A program made the position numbers and the translations under genes. This document shows positions 1 through 8,252 of a stretch of 64,000 bases of DNA, one piece after another. The first letter of the stretch is position 1; each line of letters begins with the position of its first letter. The notes beneath the pieces were generated by a model. The model had not been told where the DNA came from and did not search any database. It saw nothing but the letters and a program-made list of their open reading frames with translations. This DNA is from Methylococcales bacterium (GTDB lineage Bacteria; Pseudomonadota; Gammaproteobacteria; Methylococcales; Methylomonadaceae): contig JAQTMV010000002.1 of assembly GCA_028714175.1 (NCBI GenBank), positions 1-64,000 on the forward strand, written 5' to 3'.

Positions 1-15
1 GATATCTTTAGTATA

Positions 16-46
16 CAAAAAGGGCGGCATAGTAGCCGCCTTTTTT
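16..46 (-). terminator. Rho-independent terminator after recJ
   Basis: A 6-bp GC-only stem (GGCGGC at 23-28, GCCGCC at 35-40) with a 6-nt loop is flanked by A-runs on one side and T-runs on the other. It can therefore terminate in both directions. It overlaps the recJ stop codon, so ending the recJ transcript is its most likely role. Confidence 0.8.
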
Positions 47-1790
47 ATGCTATTTTTTCCAGATACTGCAAAATAAACTGCACACTCCGGTTACCCCTGA
101 ACTCATTGATGTCCAGCTTGTAAGCTGCCTTGATTTGTCTCAGCCCCAACCATTGCTCCGGCTGATCGATAAAAAAAGCGATGGCATCGATAATCAGATC
201 GCCACCAGGTTTTCTCAATACTAATTTAAGATGCCGCTGTCCAACAATACGCGATTGAATTACATCAAATACGCCGTCAAAGACAGGTTCTGGAAATTCC
301 TGCCCCCAGGTAGCTGCATTTTGTAATAAATCGGCAATTTCAAGCGTCATTTCCTGTTCAGTCAGCTCGCCATCGGTCAGTATTTTTTGTTCCAGATCGA
401 CATTAGCCAGACGTTTGCTGACCATCTCATCAAAAGCCAGGGCAAATGGTGGATAATCGTGCATTTTCAAACTCAAACCTGCCGCCATTGCATGACCGCC
501 AAATTTACTCAGTAATTTGGGGTGCACTGCGGCAATATCGCTCAACACATCGCGAATATGCAACCCTGGAATGGATCGTGCCGAACCTTTTATTAAATCC
601 TTGCCCGCAGGTGCAAAGGCAATAACCGGACGATGCAGCCGGTCTTTCAGGCGTGACGCCAAAATTCCTATGACACCTTGATGCCAGTTTGCATCATATA
701 AACAGACACCGGCAGGTAAATGGTGTTCATCCAGCACCTTCATTTCACTTAATAAGGCCATTGCCTCATGTTTCATGACGCCTTCAACTTCCCGCCGGTC
801 ATTATTCAACTCATCAAGCTGAACCGCGATGTCCTTTGCAAGTGCCGGATCATCAGTCAATAAACATTGAATGCCTAGTGACATATCATCCATACGCCCC
901 GCCGCATTCAACCGGGGGCCCAGTGCGAAACCCAAATCCGAGGCCGCAATGGTTTGAGGATTTCTCCCCGATACTTCAATCAGTGCATTCAAGCCTGGAT
1001 GACAACGCGCCGTGCGTATTCTCAATAAACCCTGATGTACCAGAATCCGGTTGATTTGTTCCAGTGCAACCACGTCAGCAACTGTGCCTAAGGCAACATA
1101 ATCCAGCAACTGAGCGAGATTCGGTTCCTGAAGCTGCTTTTTCTCAAACCAGTTCATTTCTCTTAACCGGCTTCTTAAGGCCATTAATACATAAAAAACA
1201 ACTCCCACGCCTGCCAGTGATTTACCGGGAAATTTATCACCCGCCAGATTAGGATTTACGATGGCATCGGCTGCGGGAAGCTCATGACCCGGCAGATGAT
1301 GGTCGGTCACCAGAACTTTTATGCTCAAGTCTTGTGCCGCCCTTACCCCGTCGACACTGGATATGCCGTTATCGACAGTAATAATAACATCAGGATTTTG
1401 CAGTTTAACCAGCTCAACAATTTCAGGCGTCAAACCATAACCGTATTCAAATCGATTGGGAACCACGAATGACACCTGCCCTGCCCCCAGCAACTGCAAG
1501 CCCTTGATAGCCACAGCACAACTGGTCGCGCCATCGGCGTCAAAGTCGGCTACGATACAAATCCGTTGCTGCTCATTGATCGCAGTGATTAAATGAGTAA
1601 CCATCTCTTCCATACCCGATAACAGCCACGGAGAAGGCAGTTTTGACAGTGTCCTGTCCAACTCTGCTTCTGAAGTGATACCTCTGGCTAGAAATATACG
1701 CTCTAACAAAGGATGAATAGCATTCAGAAACGAATGATTTTTTTCAACAGACCGAACAACTATATTTTTTTTTACGCCTTGATAATACAT
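45..1790 (-). CDS. recJ: Single-stranded-DNA-specific exonuclease RecJ
   Basis: A 581-aa protein with the DHH phosphoesterase layout of RecJ. The N-terminal half carries the DFDADG motif (about residues 82-87), the NGISS motif and the VTDHH motif that bind catalytic metal. The C-terminal half carries the DHHA1 region with GGHAMAAG. The length is normal for the family. RecJ degrades single-stranded DNA 5' to 3' in recombination and mismatch repair. The ATG at 1790 follows almost directly after the mazG terminator, so recJ probably has its own promoter in or near that hairpin. No strong ribosome-binding site is visible. Confidence 0.96.
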   Translation of the reverse strand: MYYQGVKKNIVVRSVEKNHSFLNAIHPLLERIFLARGITSEAELDRTLSKLPSPWLLSGMEEMVTHLITAINEQQRICIVADFDADGATSCAVAIKGLQLLGAGQVSFVVPNRFEYGYGLTPEIVELVKLQNPDVIITVDNGISSVDGVRAAQDLSIKVLVTDHHLPGHELPAADAIVNPNLAGDKFPGKSLAGVGVVFYVLMALRSRLREMNWFEKKQLQEPNLAQLLDYVALGTVADVVALEQINRILVHQGLLRIRTARCHPGLNALIEVSGRNPQTIAASDLGFALGPRLNAAGRMDDMSLGIQCLLTDDPALAKDIAVQLDELNNDRREVEGVMKHEAMALLSEMKVLDEHHLPAGVCLYDANWHQGVIGILASRLKDRLHRPVIAFAPAGKDLIKGSARSIPGLHIRDVLSDIAAVHPKLLSKFGGHAMAAGLSLKMHDYPPFALAFDEMVSKRLANVDLEQKILTDGELTEQEMTLEIADLLQNAATWGQEFPEPVFDGVFDVIQSRIVGQRHLKLVLRKPGGDLIIDAIAFFIDQPEQWLGLRQIKAAYKLDINEFRGNRSVQFILQYLEKIA

Positions 1791-1800
1791 AAAATGCCCA

Positions 1801-1828
1801 ATAAAAAAGCCGACTTATGCCGGCTTTA
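1801..1828 (-). terminator. Rho-independent terminator after mazG
   Basis: Inverted repeat AAAGCCG (1806-1812) and CGGCTTT (1821-1827), followed on the minus strand by a run of T. It lies between the mazG stop and the recJ start and separates the two transcripts. Confidence 0.75.
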
Positions 1829-1880
1829 CATCAAATGCTTGTGATTCCACATACAGAGTGTGCAAGATAATCTGTCCATT

Positions 1881-2687
1881 CTATAGTTTAGGATTTTTCA
1901 AAACCACTTTCGCTTCATGCCAGAAAGCATCCAGCTCCATTAATTCGCAGTCTCTTAAACTCCGACCGGAGGCTTCTACCTGCTGCTCGATATAGTGGAA
2001 ACGTTTAGAGAATTTTTTAGTGCTTTCTTTTAGCGCTATCTCAGGATTGACGTTTAAATGACGGGCCAGATTAACTGCGACCAGCAATAAGTCGCCGATT
2101 TCTTCTTGTATATGCGCCTGATTACCGGATTTCCAGGCTTCATGGACTTCATCGAGCTCTTCCTGGACTTTGGCGAAAACAGGGGGCACATCCGGCCAAT
2201 CAAAACCGTGTTGCGCGGCGCGATCCTGGATTTTTTCACATTCCATTAATGCCGGAAGACTGCCCGCTACACCTGATAAAACACTGCTCTGTGCAACAGC
2301 CTTGTTTTTTTCCTGCCGCTCGGCGGCTTTGGCCTGTTCCCAAGCCAGATGACGCTCTTCATCACTGTTAAAAACCGCATCAGCAAAAACATGCGGATGC
2401 CTGCGTATCAATTTTTCAGCGATGGTTGCCGAAACCTGATCGAAATTAAACAACCCGCGCTCTTCGGCAATCTGCGAATGAAAAACCACTTGTAACAGCA
2501 AATCACCTAGTTCCGAGCGCAAATCATCCAGATCATTACGTTCAATCGCATCGACGACTTCGTAGGCTTCTTCAATCAGGTAAGGTATCAAGCTGGTGAA
2601 ATCCTGATTAAGATCCCACGCACACCCGTCTTCCGGACGGCGCAGGCGCGCCATAAGGTCTAATAATTGTTGGGTATTTTTCAGCAT
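1881..2687 (-). CDS. mazG: Nucleoside triphosphate pyrophosphohydrolase MazG
   Basis: A 268-aa protein, the usual length for two-domain MazG. The N-terminal domain has the metal-binding pattern EEAYE followed by ELGDLL (about residues 39-66). A second, similar MazG repeat with EEIGDLLL lies near residues 195-205. The enzyme hydrolyses NTPs and dNTPs to monophosphate and pyrophosphate and is linked to house-cleaning and to (p)ppGpp-related stress control in E. coli. Its ATG overlaps the stop codon of the upstream sugar/adenosine kinase gene (TAATG), so translation is probably coupled. Confidence 0.95.
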   Translation of the reverse strand: MLKNTQQLLDLMARLRRPEDGCAWDLNQDFTSLIPYLIEEAYEVVDAIERNDLDDLRSELGDLLLQVVFHSQIAEERGLFNFDQVSATIAEKLIRRHPHVFADAVFNSDEERHLAWEQAKAAERQEKNKAVAQSSVLSGVAGSLPALMECEKIQDRAAQHGFDWPDVPPVFAKVQEELDEVHEAWKSGNQAHIQEEIGDLLLVAVNLARHLNVNPEIALKESTKKFSKRFHYIEQQVEASGRSLRDCELMELDAFWHEAKVVLKNPKL

Positions 2688-3619
2688 TAAAATGAGCAGC
2701 CAAAGTTTTCATGGTAGCGTTGTTTGAATTCGTCCATGTCCAAGAAATGATTCTGAGTGCCGTGATGCTCGATTTTAATCGCACCCATGAGTGAGGCAAT
2801 TCTTCCGGTACTTTCCCAATCCAGTTCATTCATCAAGCCGTATAAAAGTCCGGCACGATAGGCATCGCCGCACCCTGTCGGATCAAGTAACGCTGTTGGT
2901 TTTGCCGATGGAATCAATAGGCACCGCCCTTGCGTGTAAATTTTGGAACCCTGACCGCCCAGAGTAATAATCAAGGCTTCCACCCGTTCCGCCATTTGTT
3001 CCAATGACAAGCCTGTGCGTTCCTGCATCAACTCGGATTCATAATCATTTAATGTCATCCAGGTGGCTTGATCGATAAATTTAAGCAATTCCGCGCCATT
3101 AAACATCGGCATACCTTGTCCGGGATCGAACATAAACGGTATATCCAGTTCTACAAACTGTTCGGCATGAAGCTGCATGCCTTCCTTGCCATCGGGTGAT
3201 ACAATGCCAATGTTGATATCATTGTCGGTAGGGATTGAATTCAAATGCGAAAAACTCATGGCTCCCGGATGGAAAGCAGTAATCTGGTTACCGTCTTCGT
3301 CTGTGGTGATATAAGCCTGGCCGGTATAGTGATTATCCATAATATAGATAAACTCGCTGGACAACCCGTTCTGGCTCATCCATTGACTGTAAGGTTCAAA
3401 ATCATGACCTACGACTGCCATTGCCAGGGCTTCTTCGCCCAACAAGTTCAGATTGTAGGCAATATTACCCGCGCACCCGCCGTATTCGCGCCGCATGACA
3501 GGCACTAGAAAGGATACATTCAGGATGTGAACTTTTTCCGGCAAAATGTGATTTTTAAATTTGTCATGAAAAACCATGATAGTATCGTAAGCCATGGACC
3601 CGCATATCAGTGCACTCAT
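2687..3619 (-). CDS. PfkB-family carbohydrate kinase (adenosine kinase-like)
   Basis: About 310 aa with the PfkB/ribokinase fold. The C-terminal signature DPTGCGDAYRAG holds the catalytic Asp in the anion hole. The N-terminal GGCAGNIAYNL motif is the substrate-side PfkB signature. Proteins of this type are usually annotated adenosine kinase or ribokinase-like sugar kinase, and substrate specificity cannot be settled from sequence alone. A TTG 15 nt further upstream is in frame, but the ATG at 3619 is preferred because AAGAGGAAGG sits just before it. That ribosome-binding site overlaps the dgkA stop. The gene forms an operon with dgkA upstream and mazG downstream. Confidence 0.88.
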   Translation of the reverse strand: MSALICGSMAYDTIMVFHDKFKNHILPEKVHILNVSFLVPVMRREYGGCAGNIAYNLNLLGEEALAMAVVGHDFEPYSQWMSQNGLSSEFIYIMDNHYTGQAYITTDEDGNQITAFHPGAMSFSHLNSIPTDNDINIGIVSPDGKEGMQLHAEQFVELDIPFMFDPGQGMPMFNGAELLKFIDQATWMTLNDYESELMQERTGLSLEQMAERVEALIITLGGQGSKIYTQGRCLLIPSAKPTALLDPTGCGDAYRAGLLYGLMNELDWESTGRIASLMGAIKIEHHGTQNHFLDMDEFKQRYHENFGCSF

Positions 3620-3630
3620 TGCCTTCCTCT

Positions 3631-3990
3631 TCAAAGTAAAATTAATGCCCAGGTTACCGCCGCCCAGGCTAAAGACATCATAACTGCCGCAGAGCCAATA
3701 TCTTTGGCCCTGCCGGATAATTCGTGATGTTCAAAACCGACTCTGTCGACGACAGCTTCGACTGCTGAATTTAATAATTCAACCAGAAGAACCAAAATCA
3801 AGCTGCCTATCAACAGCAGTTTTTCAATATTGGTTTCTCCCAGCCAGATTGCCAAAGGCGTTGTTATCAGGAACAGGGTAACTTCCTGTCTGAATGCCTC
3901 CTCGTGTTCCCAGGTTGCCTTAAAACCTGCAACAGAGAAAAAACAGGCATTAACAAGGCGTTTAAAGCCTTTTGCATTTTGATTTGCCAT
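3631..3990 (-). CDS. dgkA: Diacylglycerol kinase (undecaprenol kinase family)
   Basis: About 119 aa from the chosen ATG, close to the roughly 120 aa of typical DgkA. It is a small integral-membrane protein with three hydrophobic segments. The conserved stretch ELLNSAVEAVVDR contains the acidic active-site and metal-binding residues, followed by GRAKDIGSAAV. It phosphorylates diacylglycerol to phosphatidic acid to recycle lipid by-products. An in-frame upstream start at 4065 would overlap the end of gcvH and add an unconserved N-terminus, so it was rejected. Confidence 0.93.
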   Translation of the reverse strand: MANQNAKGFKRLVNACFFSVAGFKATWEHEEAFRQEVTLFLITTPLAIWLGETNIEKLLLIGSLILVLLVELLNSAVEAVVDRVGFEHHELSGRAKDIGSAAVMMSLAWAAVTWALILL

Positions 3991-4054
3991 CGTTTCACTA
4001 TTATCCGTATTAAAAGAAGTGAATAGTAGATATTTTACAGCTTGTACCTTAACA

Positions 4055-4438
4055 TCATTGCTCAATCATCTGTCGATAGGCATCGGCATCCATCAACTGA
4101 TCCAAAGCCGATAGATCATCTGCCTTGATACAAAAAAGCCAGGCCTGATAAGGCGAATTATTGACTTCTTCAGGTTCATCTGCCAATGCGACATTAACAG
4201 CAACAATTTCACCGGTAACCGGGCTGAACAGGTCTGACGCTGTTTTAACCGATTCAACCACGGCGCATTGCTCATGAGCCTTTACCTTGCGCCCCAGTTC
4301 AGGCATCTCAATATAAACCAAATCTCCCAACTGTTCCTGAGCGAAATCGGTTATACCGACACGAACAACATTATCGTCTTCCAGTTGCGCCCATTCATGC
4401 GTCATCGCATACTTTAAATTTTCTGGTAAATCACTCAT
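4055..4438 (-). CDS. gcvH: Glycine cleavage system H protein
   Basis: A 127-aa single-domain lipoyl carrier. The lipoylation motif ESVKTASD (about residues 62-69) contains the lysine that carries lipoate. The sequence begins with a typical YAMTHEW segment. GcvH shuttles the aminomethyl group between the P and T proteins during glycine decarboxylation. Neither gcvP nor gcvT is in the window, so the other subunits are encoded elsewhere. A GAGAG ribosome-binding site precedes the ATG. Confidence 0.96.
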   Translation of the reverse strand: MSDLPENLKYAMTHEWAQLEDDNVVRVGITDFAQEQLGDLVYIEMPELGRKVKAHEQCAVVESVKTASDLFSPVTGEIVAVNVALADEPEEVNNSPYQAWLFCIKADDLSALDQLMDADAYRQMIEQ

Positions 4439-4473
4439 GCCAATCTCTCAAAAATAATCAGGTAAGGTAACAG

Positions 4474-4524
4474 GATTCAAGACACAAGACACAAGGCGCA
4501 TTGCTTAACCTTGAATCTTGAATC
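4474..4524. repeat. Inverted repeat of the TTCAAGA/TCTTGAA type
   Basis: GATTCAAGA (4474-4482) pairs perfectly with TCTTGAATC (4516-4524), and further TTGAATC/TTGAACC copies lie in between and just after. Similar TTGAACCTTGAAT strings occur at 39778-39798 and 41687-41763, so this is a small dispersed intergenic repeat family. Confidence 0.5.
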
Positions 4525-4572
4525 TTGAACCCTTAGACTATAAAGCTATATATTAACAAACATCATTAAAAC

Positions 4573-4830
4573 ATGCCTGAGATACTGATCTACACAACCA
4601 AAATTTGCCCCTATTGCATTATGGCTAAACGCCTTCTCGAAAAAAAAGGAGCCGCTTATACCGAAATTAATGTGGATACCCAAGCGGGCCTCAGAGAAGA
4701 AATGATGCTCAAAACAAAACGCCGGACGGTGCCTCAAATCTATATAGGCGAACTTCATGTTGGCGGCTTTGACGATTTATATGCCCTGGAACAACAGAAG
4801 AGACTTAATGCTTTACTGGCATTTGCCTGA
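4573..4830 (+). CDS. grxC: Glutaredoxin 3
   Basis: An 85-aa glutaredoxin with the dithiol active site CPYC at residues 12-15. The TVPQIYIG cis-Pro motif and the GGFDDLYAL glutathione-binding segment follow. Size and motifs match GrxC, a glutathione-dependent thiol-disulfide oxidoreductase of the cytoplasm. It stands alone on the plus strand between gcvH and a decayed region. Confidence 0.95.
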   Translation: MPEILIYTTKICPYCIMAKRLLEKKGAAYTEINVDTQAGLREEMMLKTKRRTVPQIYIGELHVGGFDDLYALEQQKRLNALLAFA

Positions 4831-4920
4831 TCAAGCAGTCTTCAGACAAGCGAAATTTAAATGTGTCATAGAGCTATACCCTTCGCACTCCATTGTCGAC
4901 ACCTTCATCCACTCTCCTGC

Positions 4921-4990
4921 TGGACGACTGCACGGATGCAGAACAACGCGGGAGCTGTTGCCGAGAGTTATAGGGAGAGGAGATTTTAAT
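4921..4990. repeat. Possible interspersed hairpin element
   Basis: Two small inverted repeats sit side by side: CTGCA/TGCAG (4928-4941) and CAAC/GTTG (4944-4960), in a stretch richer in G and C than its surroundings. It resembles a short extragenic palindromic element. I see no second copy in this window, so the family status is a guess. Confidence 0.25.
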
Positions 4991-5014
4991 GCTTAACGAT
5001 ACTATTTACCATAA

Positions 5015-5140
5015 TTAAAACCTTGCCAATAAAAAAACTTGTGCGGTTAAATCGTCCGGCCTGACGCCAGCCAATACGCCTTTGTATGCCAGTGTAAACG
5101 GCGACCTTGTATAGCCTGCGATAACGGCGTTTTTCAAAAT
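5015..5140 (-). pseudogene. Thiolase N-terminal remnant
   Basis: The minus-strand translation contains NAVIAGYTRSPF, AYKGVLAGVRPDDL and TAQV. This is the start pattern of thiolases (acetyl-CoA acyltransferases), whose family continues for about 350 more residues. Here the reading frame runs into a stop after about 40 residues and no catalytic Cys or His region follows. I see no good start codon directly before the conserved part. I read it as a deletion remnant. Confidence 0.5.
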
Positions 5141-5218
5141 GTTGTCTTCTGTGTTGAAAAAGATTGCGGCGTTATGGAGGCGATGGTCGTATCGCATCGA
5201 TACTGGTTTAAAAAATCA

Positions 5219-5446
5219 TCAATAACCGGCCAGACGGCGATGGGATTTTCCAGACTGCAGCTTTTTAATGGCAATATCTAGCACTGTGTAAAGCCGGCTT
5301 TTTGCGATATACCGCCGTTTGCCGCCGATGAAACTCATGATCAGGGTGGAGGCCAGATGGCTCAGGTTTACCGTGACATTGGCGTAAAACTTCTCCATGT
5401 ATTGATTCCGCGAGCATTCGGCATTTTTGATGAAATAATGGCCCAA
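5219..5446 (-). CDS. Unrecognised 75-aa ORF
   Basis: TTG-started minus-strand ORF preceded by AAAGGAA. Its composition is protein-like, with a basic patch (GGKRRYIAKSR) and an amphipathic stretch near the C-terminus. I do not recognise it. It lies between a thiolase remnant and another unrecognised ORF, and it may be the frameshifted tail of a decayed gene, or not a gene at all. Confidence 0.3.
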   Translation of the reverse strand: MGHYFIKNAECSRNQYMEKFYANVTVNLSHLASTLIMSFIGGKRRYIAKSRLYTVLDIAIKKLQSGKSHRRLAGY

Positions 5447-5522
5447 CAGCCGTTCCTTTCAATTTCCGGGTTTGGTATTCAGCCAAAACACATCGTCCAG
5501 GTCTTATATGCCCGGTGCGACT

Positions 5523-5969
5523 TTATCCATTAACCCAATGGGTGCGCCAATCCCAGACGTAGCAGGGATTGACCGGTCTGCCCATACGAATATCCATATC
5601 GGTGTTCTTGAGCATGATGTTGCCTTCGATCAACAATTCCTCTGATTGACGCAGGCTCAATTCGTCTGAAAAAAGTTCAACGCTTTTGAACAGCAGATTT
5701 TCCGAGGAACGAATCGGATAGAAGGTAATGTTGGCCGGTACGATCAGCGTCAGTTTCAGCGCTGTTGCCATCAATTCATCGAGACTGTCGAAATGCAACT
5801 GCTCTTTCCAGAGTTGTAGACGGTCGAATTGGTTTTCTTTAAAAGCATGGCGAATCGCCGCTTTCAAGGCTTCCACGCCCTGACCCAAAACTGCGGGACC
5901 GGTGTGGTGTTTACGGCGGTTGCCGGTAATGCGCGAATAGATGCTGTATTCGCCTTTCTTGTCGAACAT
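5523..5969 (-). CDS. Hypothetical protein, 148 aa
   Basis: ATG-started minus-strand ORF. It is mostly alpha-helical in character, with a basic N-terminus (SRITGNRRKHHTG), and ends in a tryptophan-rich CYVWDWRTHW segment. There is no signal peptide or membrane segment. I do not recognise a family. It is bounded downstream by decayed sequence and upstream by the regulatory region of the peptide cluster on the other strand. It could be a real accessory gene or part of a decaying one. Confidence 0.45.
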   Translation of the reverse strand: MFDKKGEYSIYSRITGNRRKHHTGPAVLGQGVEALKAAIRHAFKENQFDRLQLWKEQLHFDSLDELMATALKLTLIVPANITFYPIRSSENLLFKSVELFSDELSLRQSEELLIEGNIMLKNTDMDIRMGRPVNPCYVWDWRTHWVNG

Positions 5970-6101
5970 TGACTTAAATAAGGAACAGGAAAATTACGAG
6001 GGTTTGGGGTTAAACCCCGGGTAGAAACATGAAGCCTGAAAATATGTTGTCAAGTGGCTAAATTCACAAAAACCGAGTGCATTATTTCGCAGATTCAAAC
6101 G

Positions 6102-6117
6102 GGTTATGGACATAACC
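6102..6117. promoter_or_regulatory. 16-bp palindrome upstream of the peptide cluster
   Basis: GGTTATG at 6102-6108 and CATAACC at 6111-6117 form a perfect inverted repeat around a 2-nt centre. It lies about 85 bp before the first gene of the cluster, a typical operator position. A second small inverted repeat (GGGGTT/AACCCC) is near 6010. No regulator gene is adjacent, so the binding protein is unknown. Confidence 0.35.
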
Positions 6118-6202
6118 TAACATCTAATTCCAGCAAAGCCAAGACGTCCTAATTTGCTGTTAAAACTGCATGCTAAAAGCTACTGATCTCCGGAGAAAAA
6201 TC

Positions 6203-8068
6203 ATGAATGAACAGATACTAGAAAGACCAAAAACAGTGAATAACGAACATTGGCAACAGGCATCCAGATGTCCGATGCATGCCCAATCCACAGAGCAAAC
6301 CCTGCTGAGGGCCGAAGATGAGCTGTTTCTTCCTATGCATAAGCGCGTGATTACCCAGTATTCAACTAATGAGTCTGGTGTCACCGAACTGCATCTTTAC
6401 TACGAAGACAAGGAGATTTCCTTTGACGAGCCGGAGCTTTTTGCGTTTGGTGAACGCTTGGGGCAACAATCCCGTTTTGTAGCTGAAACCGCTACAACTT
6501 GGGGCGATGGCTATAGTTGGCCGCGCATCAAAGAACTTCTTGAGCATCTTATTGAAGAAGGCATATTGCATCTTGCGGATACATCCGAATCCGCCTCTAG
6601 TCCAGGCGAAACCCGCCAGATCAGCCCACCTCCAGCGCAAAGCAAAGAGCCTCGCACCTGGTTTGATTGCGAAGCGATCATTGCTGAATTAACAGGGCGT
6701 CCTCTGGAAATGGGTTATCTGGAATTAGTGGTTCCGATTTTTAGAGTCGCCCATATTGCTCTGGACATGGAAGGCCGACAAGTTGGCGAAGCCAATGTTT
6801 TCCCAGATCGGCTCCGCCTGGATATTCCGACCGAGTGGAGTGCCTGCCCATTCCCAGGCAGTCGTTACCAGAACGAACGGCCAATGAATGTAACTGCACT
6901 AAAAAGCATGAAGAAGCATTGGTCACAAACCATGGCCGTCCTGACAAAAATTAGAGAAGCTTATTTACGCAGATTTCCCGATGCCCGGCAAGGCTTGACA
7001 GTTGGCCATTTAGAGTGCCTGTCCACGTTGGTATTAGCGCTACCTGCCTACCTGCTTATGCGTTCGGAAAATAAAGTAAATAACGGCAGTCTTCATCCCG
7101 TGCTGTCAAACATGTTCCGAGTTACGGATGGCGTGCGTATGACGACGCATCAAATGCTGATCGTACCCGCTGCAGAAGCTACATTGTCTCCCGACACACC
7201 CATCACCAGTAGCGAAATATATCAGTACGCTGAACGCAATTATGTCTTTCAGTCGGCTCATGGGGTTTGTGCAGGGCCAAAAGCAATGATAGAAGAGTTC
7301 TTGGCTGTACTTGTAGATGGCAAGCCTGTTGAGGATATGGCCTCAGTAAAATTTGATCCTGAGGTACAGGACGCTTTGGATGCTATTGAACCCGCTTTAG
7401 ATTATGGTCTATATGGCTTACGGGTTTATGTCATTGTATTGTCCTTCTGGACATTAATGAGCCGAACTTATGAACAACTCTGGAAAATTTTAGAATCTTG
7501 GCCGGAAAGAGGCTCGGTAATGCTGAACGAATTTAAGCAAATTATCCAGATTGATGTAAAAAACCTGCAAGCCGATACCCTTTTAGCCACTGAAGATTTG
7601 CGGTCAAACCGTGACCATGTCCAAGCCGGCATGTTTGAGAAAACATCTCGAGGACTTAAGCTTCCGTTCGCGGAAGAAACATTATCACAGCGAATAGCTC
7701 CTGTGCCGGCAACCCACCACGCAACTGCTGAAAAAGTACTCCGTTCTGCTTTAAGTCAATGTTTTGGCAAAAAGATTGCTGACGATGATCCAACTTTCAA
7801 TCGCTTGATTGGCTGCTTGATAAATTACTTTCGCAGCGAACAAGCCATTGTAAAAGCAGCTTGTGAAGCTCAAGGTTTTATTAATCGCCAACTTGGCAGA
7901 CCAGCACCTGAACGCGATTTCACCGCGGCGGATATTAATCTTTATAGCCTGTTGATCGGTGATGTTAAGAGATTACCCCTCTTAAGTGAGTTATTTTATG
8001 AGGTATTTAACCTCCAAGTAGTTGTAACGCAGAACAATATTGAAATATCAGATCGGATTGCCGGTTAA
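6203..8068 (+). CDS. Unrecognised 621-aa protein, first gene of peptide cluster
   Basis: The start is set at ATG 6203 because CGGAG lies 8 nt upstream; an in-frame ATG at 6170 lacks such a site. It has no signal peptide or membrane segment, so it should act in the cytoplasm. Residues about 63-126 (from LHLYYEDKEISF to EEGILHLAD) have the strand and helix spacing of a small PqqD-like winged-helix recognition domain, but this is a weak pattern match. The rest is mainly helical with scattered His, Glu and Cys (CPMH near residue 24, a Phe-Arg-Val/Asp-Gly-Val-Arg-Met stretch about 310-330). I find no radical SAM, YcaO, ATP-grasp or LanB/LanC motif. Its place before the peptide gene makes a peptide-modifying or peptide-binding role plausible. 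Confidence 0.85.
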   Translation: MNEQILERPKTVNNEHWQQASRCPMHAQSTEQTLLRAEDELFLPMHKRVITQYSTNESGVTELHLYYEDKEISFDEPELFAFGERLGQQSRFVAETATTWGDGYSWPRIKELLEHLIEEGILHLADTSESASSPGETRQISPPPAQSKEPRTWFDCEAIIAELTGRPLEMGYLELVVPIFRVAHIALDMEGRQVGEANVFPDRLRLDIPTEWSACPFPGSRYQNERPMNVTALKSMKKHWSQTMAVLTKIREAYLRRFPDARQGLTVGHLECLSTLVLALPAYLLMRSENKVNNGSLHPVLSNMFRVTDGVRMTTHQMLIVPAAEATLSPDTPITSSEIYQYAERNYVFQSAHGVCAGPKAMIEEFLAVLVDGKPVEDMASVKFDPEVQDALDAIEPALDYGLYGLRVYVIVLSFWTLMSRTYEQLWKILESWPERGSVMLNEFKQIIQIDVKNLQADTLLATEDLRSNRDHVQAGMFEKTSRGLKLPFAEETLSQRIAPVPATHHATAEKVLRSALSQCFGKKIADDDPTFNRLIGCLINYFRSEQAIVKAACEAQGFINRQLGRPAPERDFTAADINLYSLLIGDVKRLPLLSELFYEVFNLQVVVTQNNIEISDRIAG

Positions 8069-8149
8069 ATCGGCAACCGTTGTCCGAATCTGCCAGCATG
8101 GGGTTGGCAAATCAACGTGCGATGGGCACGGACATAACAGGAGAATACC

Positions 8150-8233
8150 ATGAAAGTAAAATCCAATATACGTGCTGGCTTGCAGGCAAAATTGGTTTCA
8201 GGCGGTTTCTGTCGCGGCCCAGTAATAGCTTAA
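8150..8233 (+). CDS. Candidate RiPP precursor peptide, 27 aa
   Basis: Too short for standard gene calling. AGGAG is 8 nt before the ATG, a strong ribosome-binding site. The first 19 residues are basic and amphipathic and end in LVSGG. The remaining residues are FCRGPVIA. The Gly-Gly is the classic cleavage site for C39 peptidases, and the exporter encoded 3.7 kb downstream has an intact C39 domain, so an 8-residue core released after GG is the natural prediction. A transcription hairpin follows directly. It is not a methanobactin precursor: the core does not have that Cys pattern and no mbnB or mbnC is present. Confidence 0.7.
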   Translation: MKVKSNIRAGLQAKLVSGGFCRGPVIA

Positions 8234-8252
8234 GCCTAGCCTAGTAAAAATC

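Noticed and set aside
4757-4996. 79-aa ORF overlapping the end of grxC
   Set aside because: Overlaps grxC in a different frame, has no ribosome-binding site, and runs into hairpin-rich non-coding sequence.
8150-8233. Methanobactin precursor (mbnA)
   Set aside because: The peptide has a single Cys and a Gly-Gly site, and there is no mbnB, mbnC or MbnT-like gene. The di-haem enzyme is much larger than MbnH.
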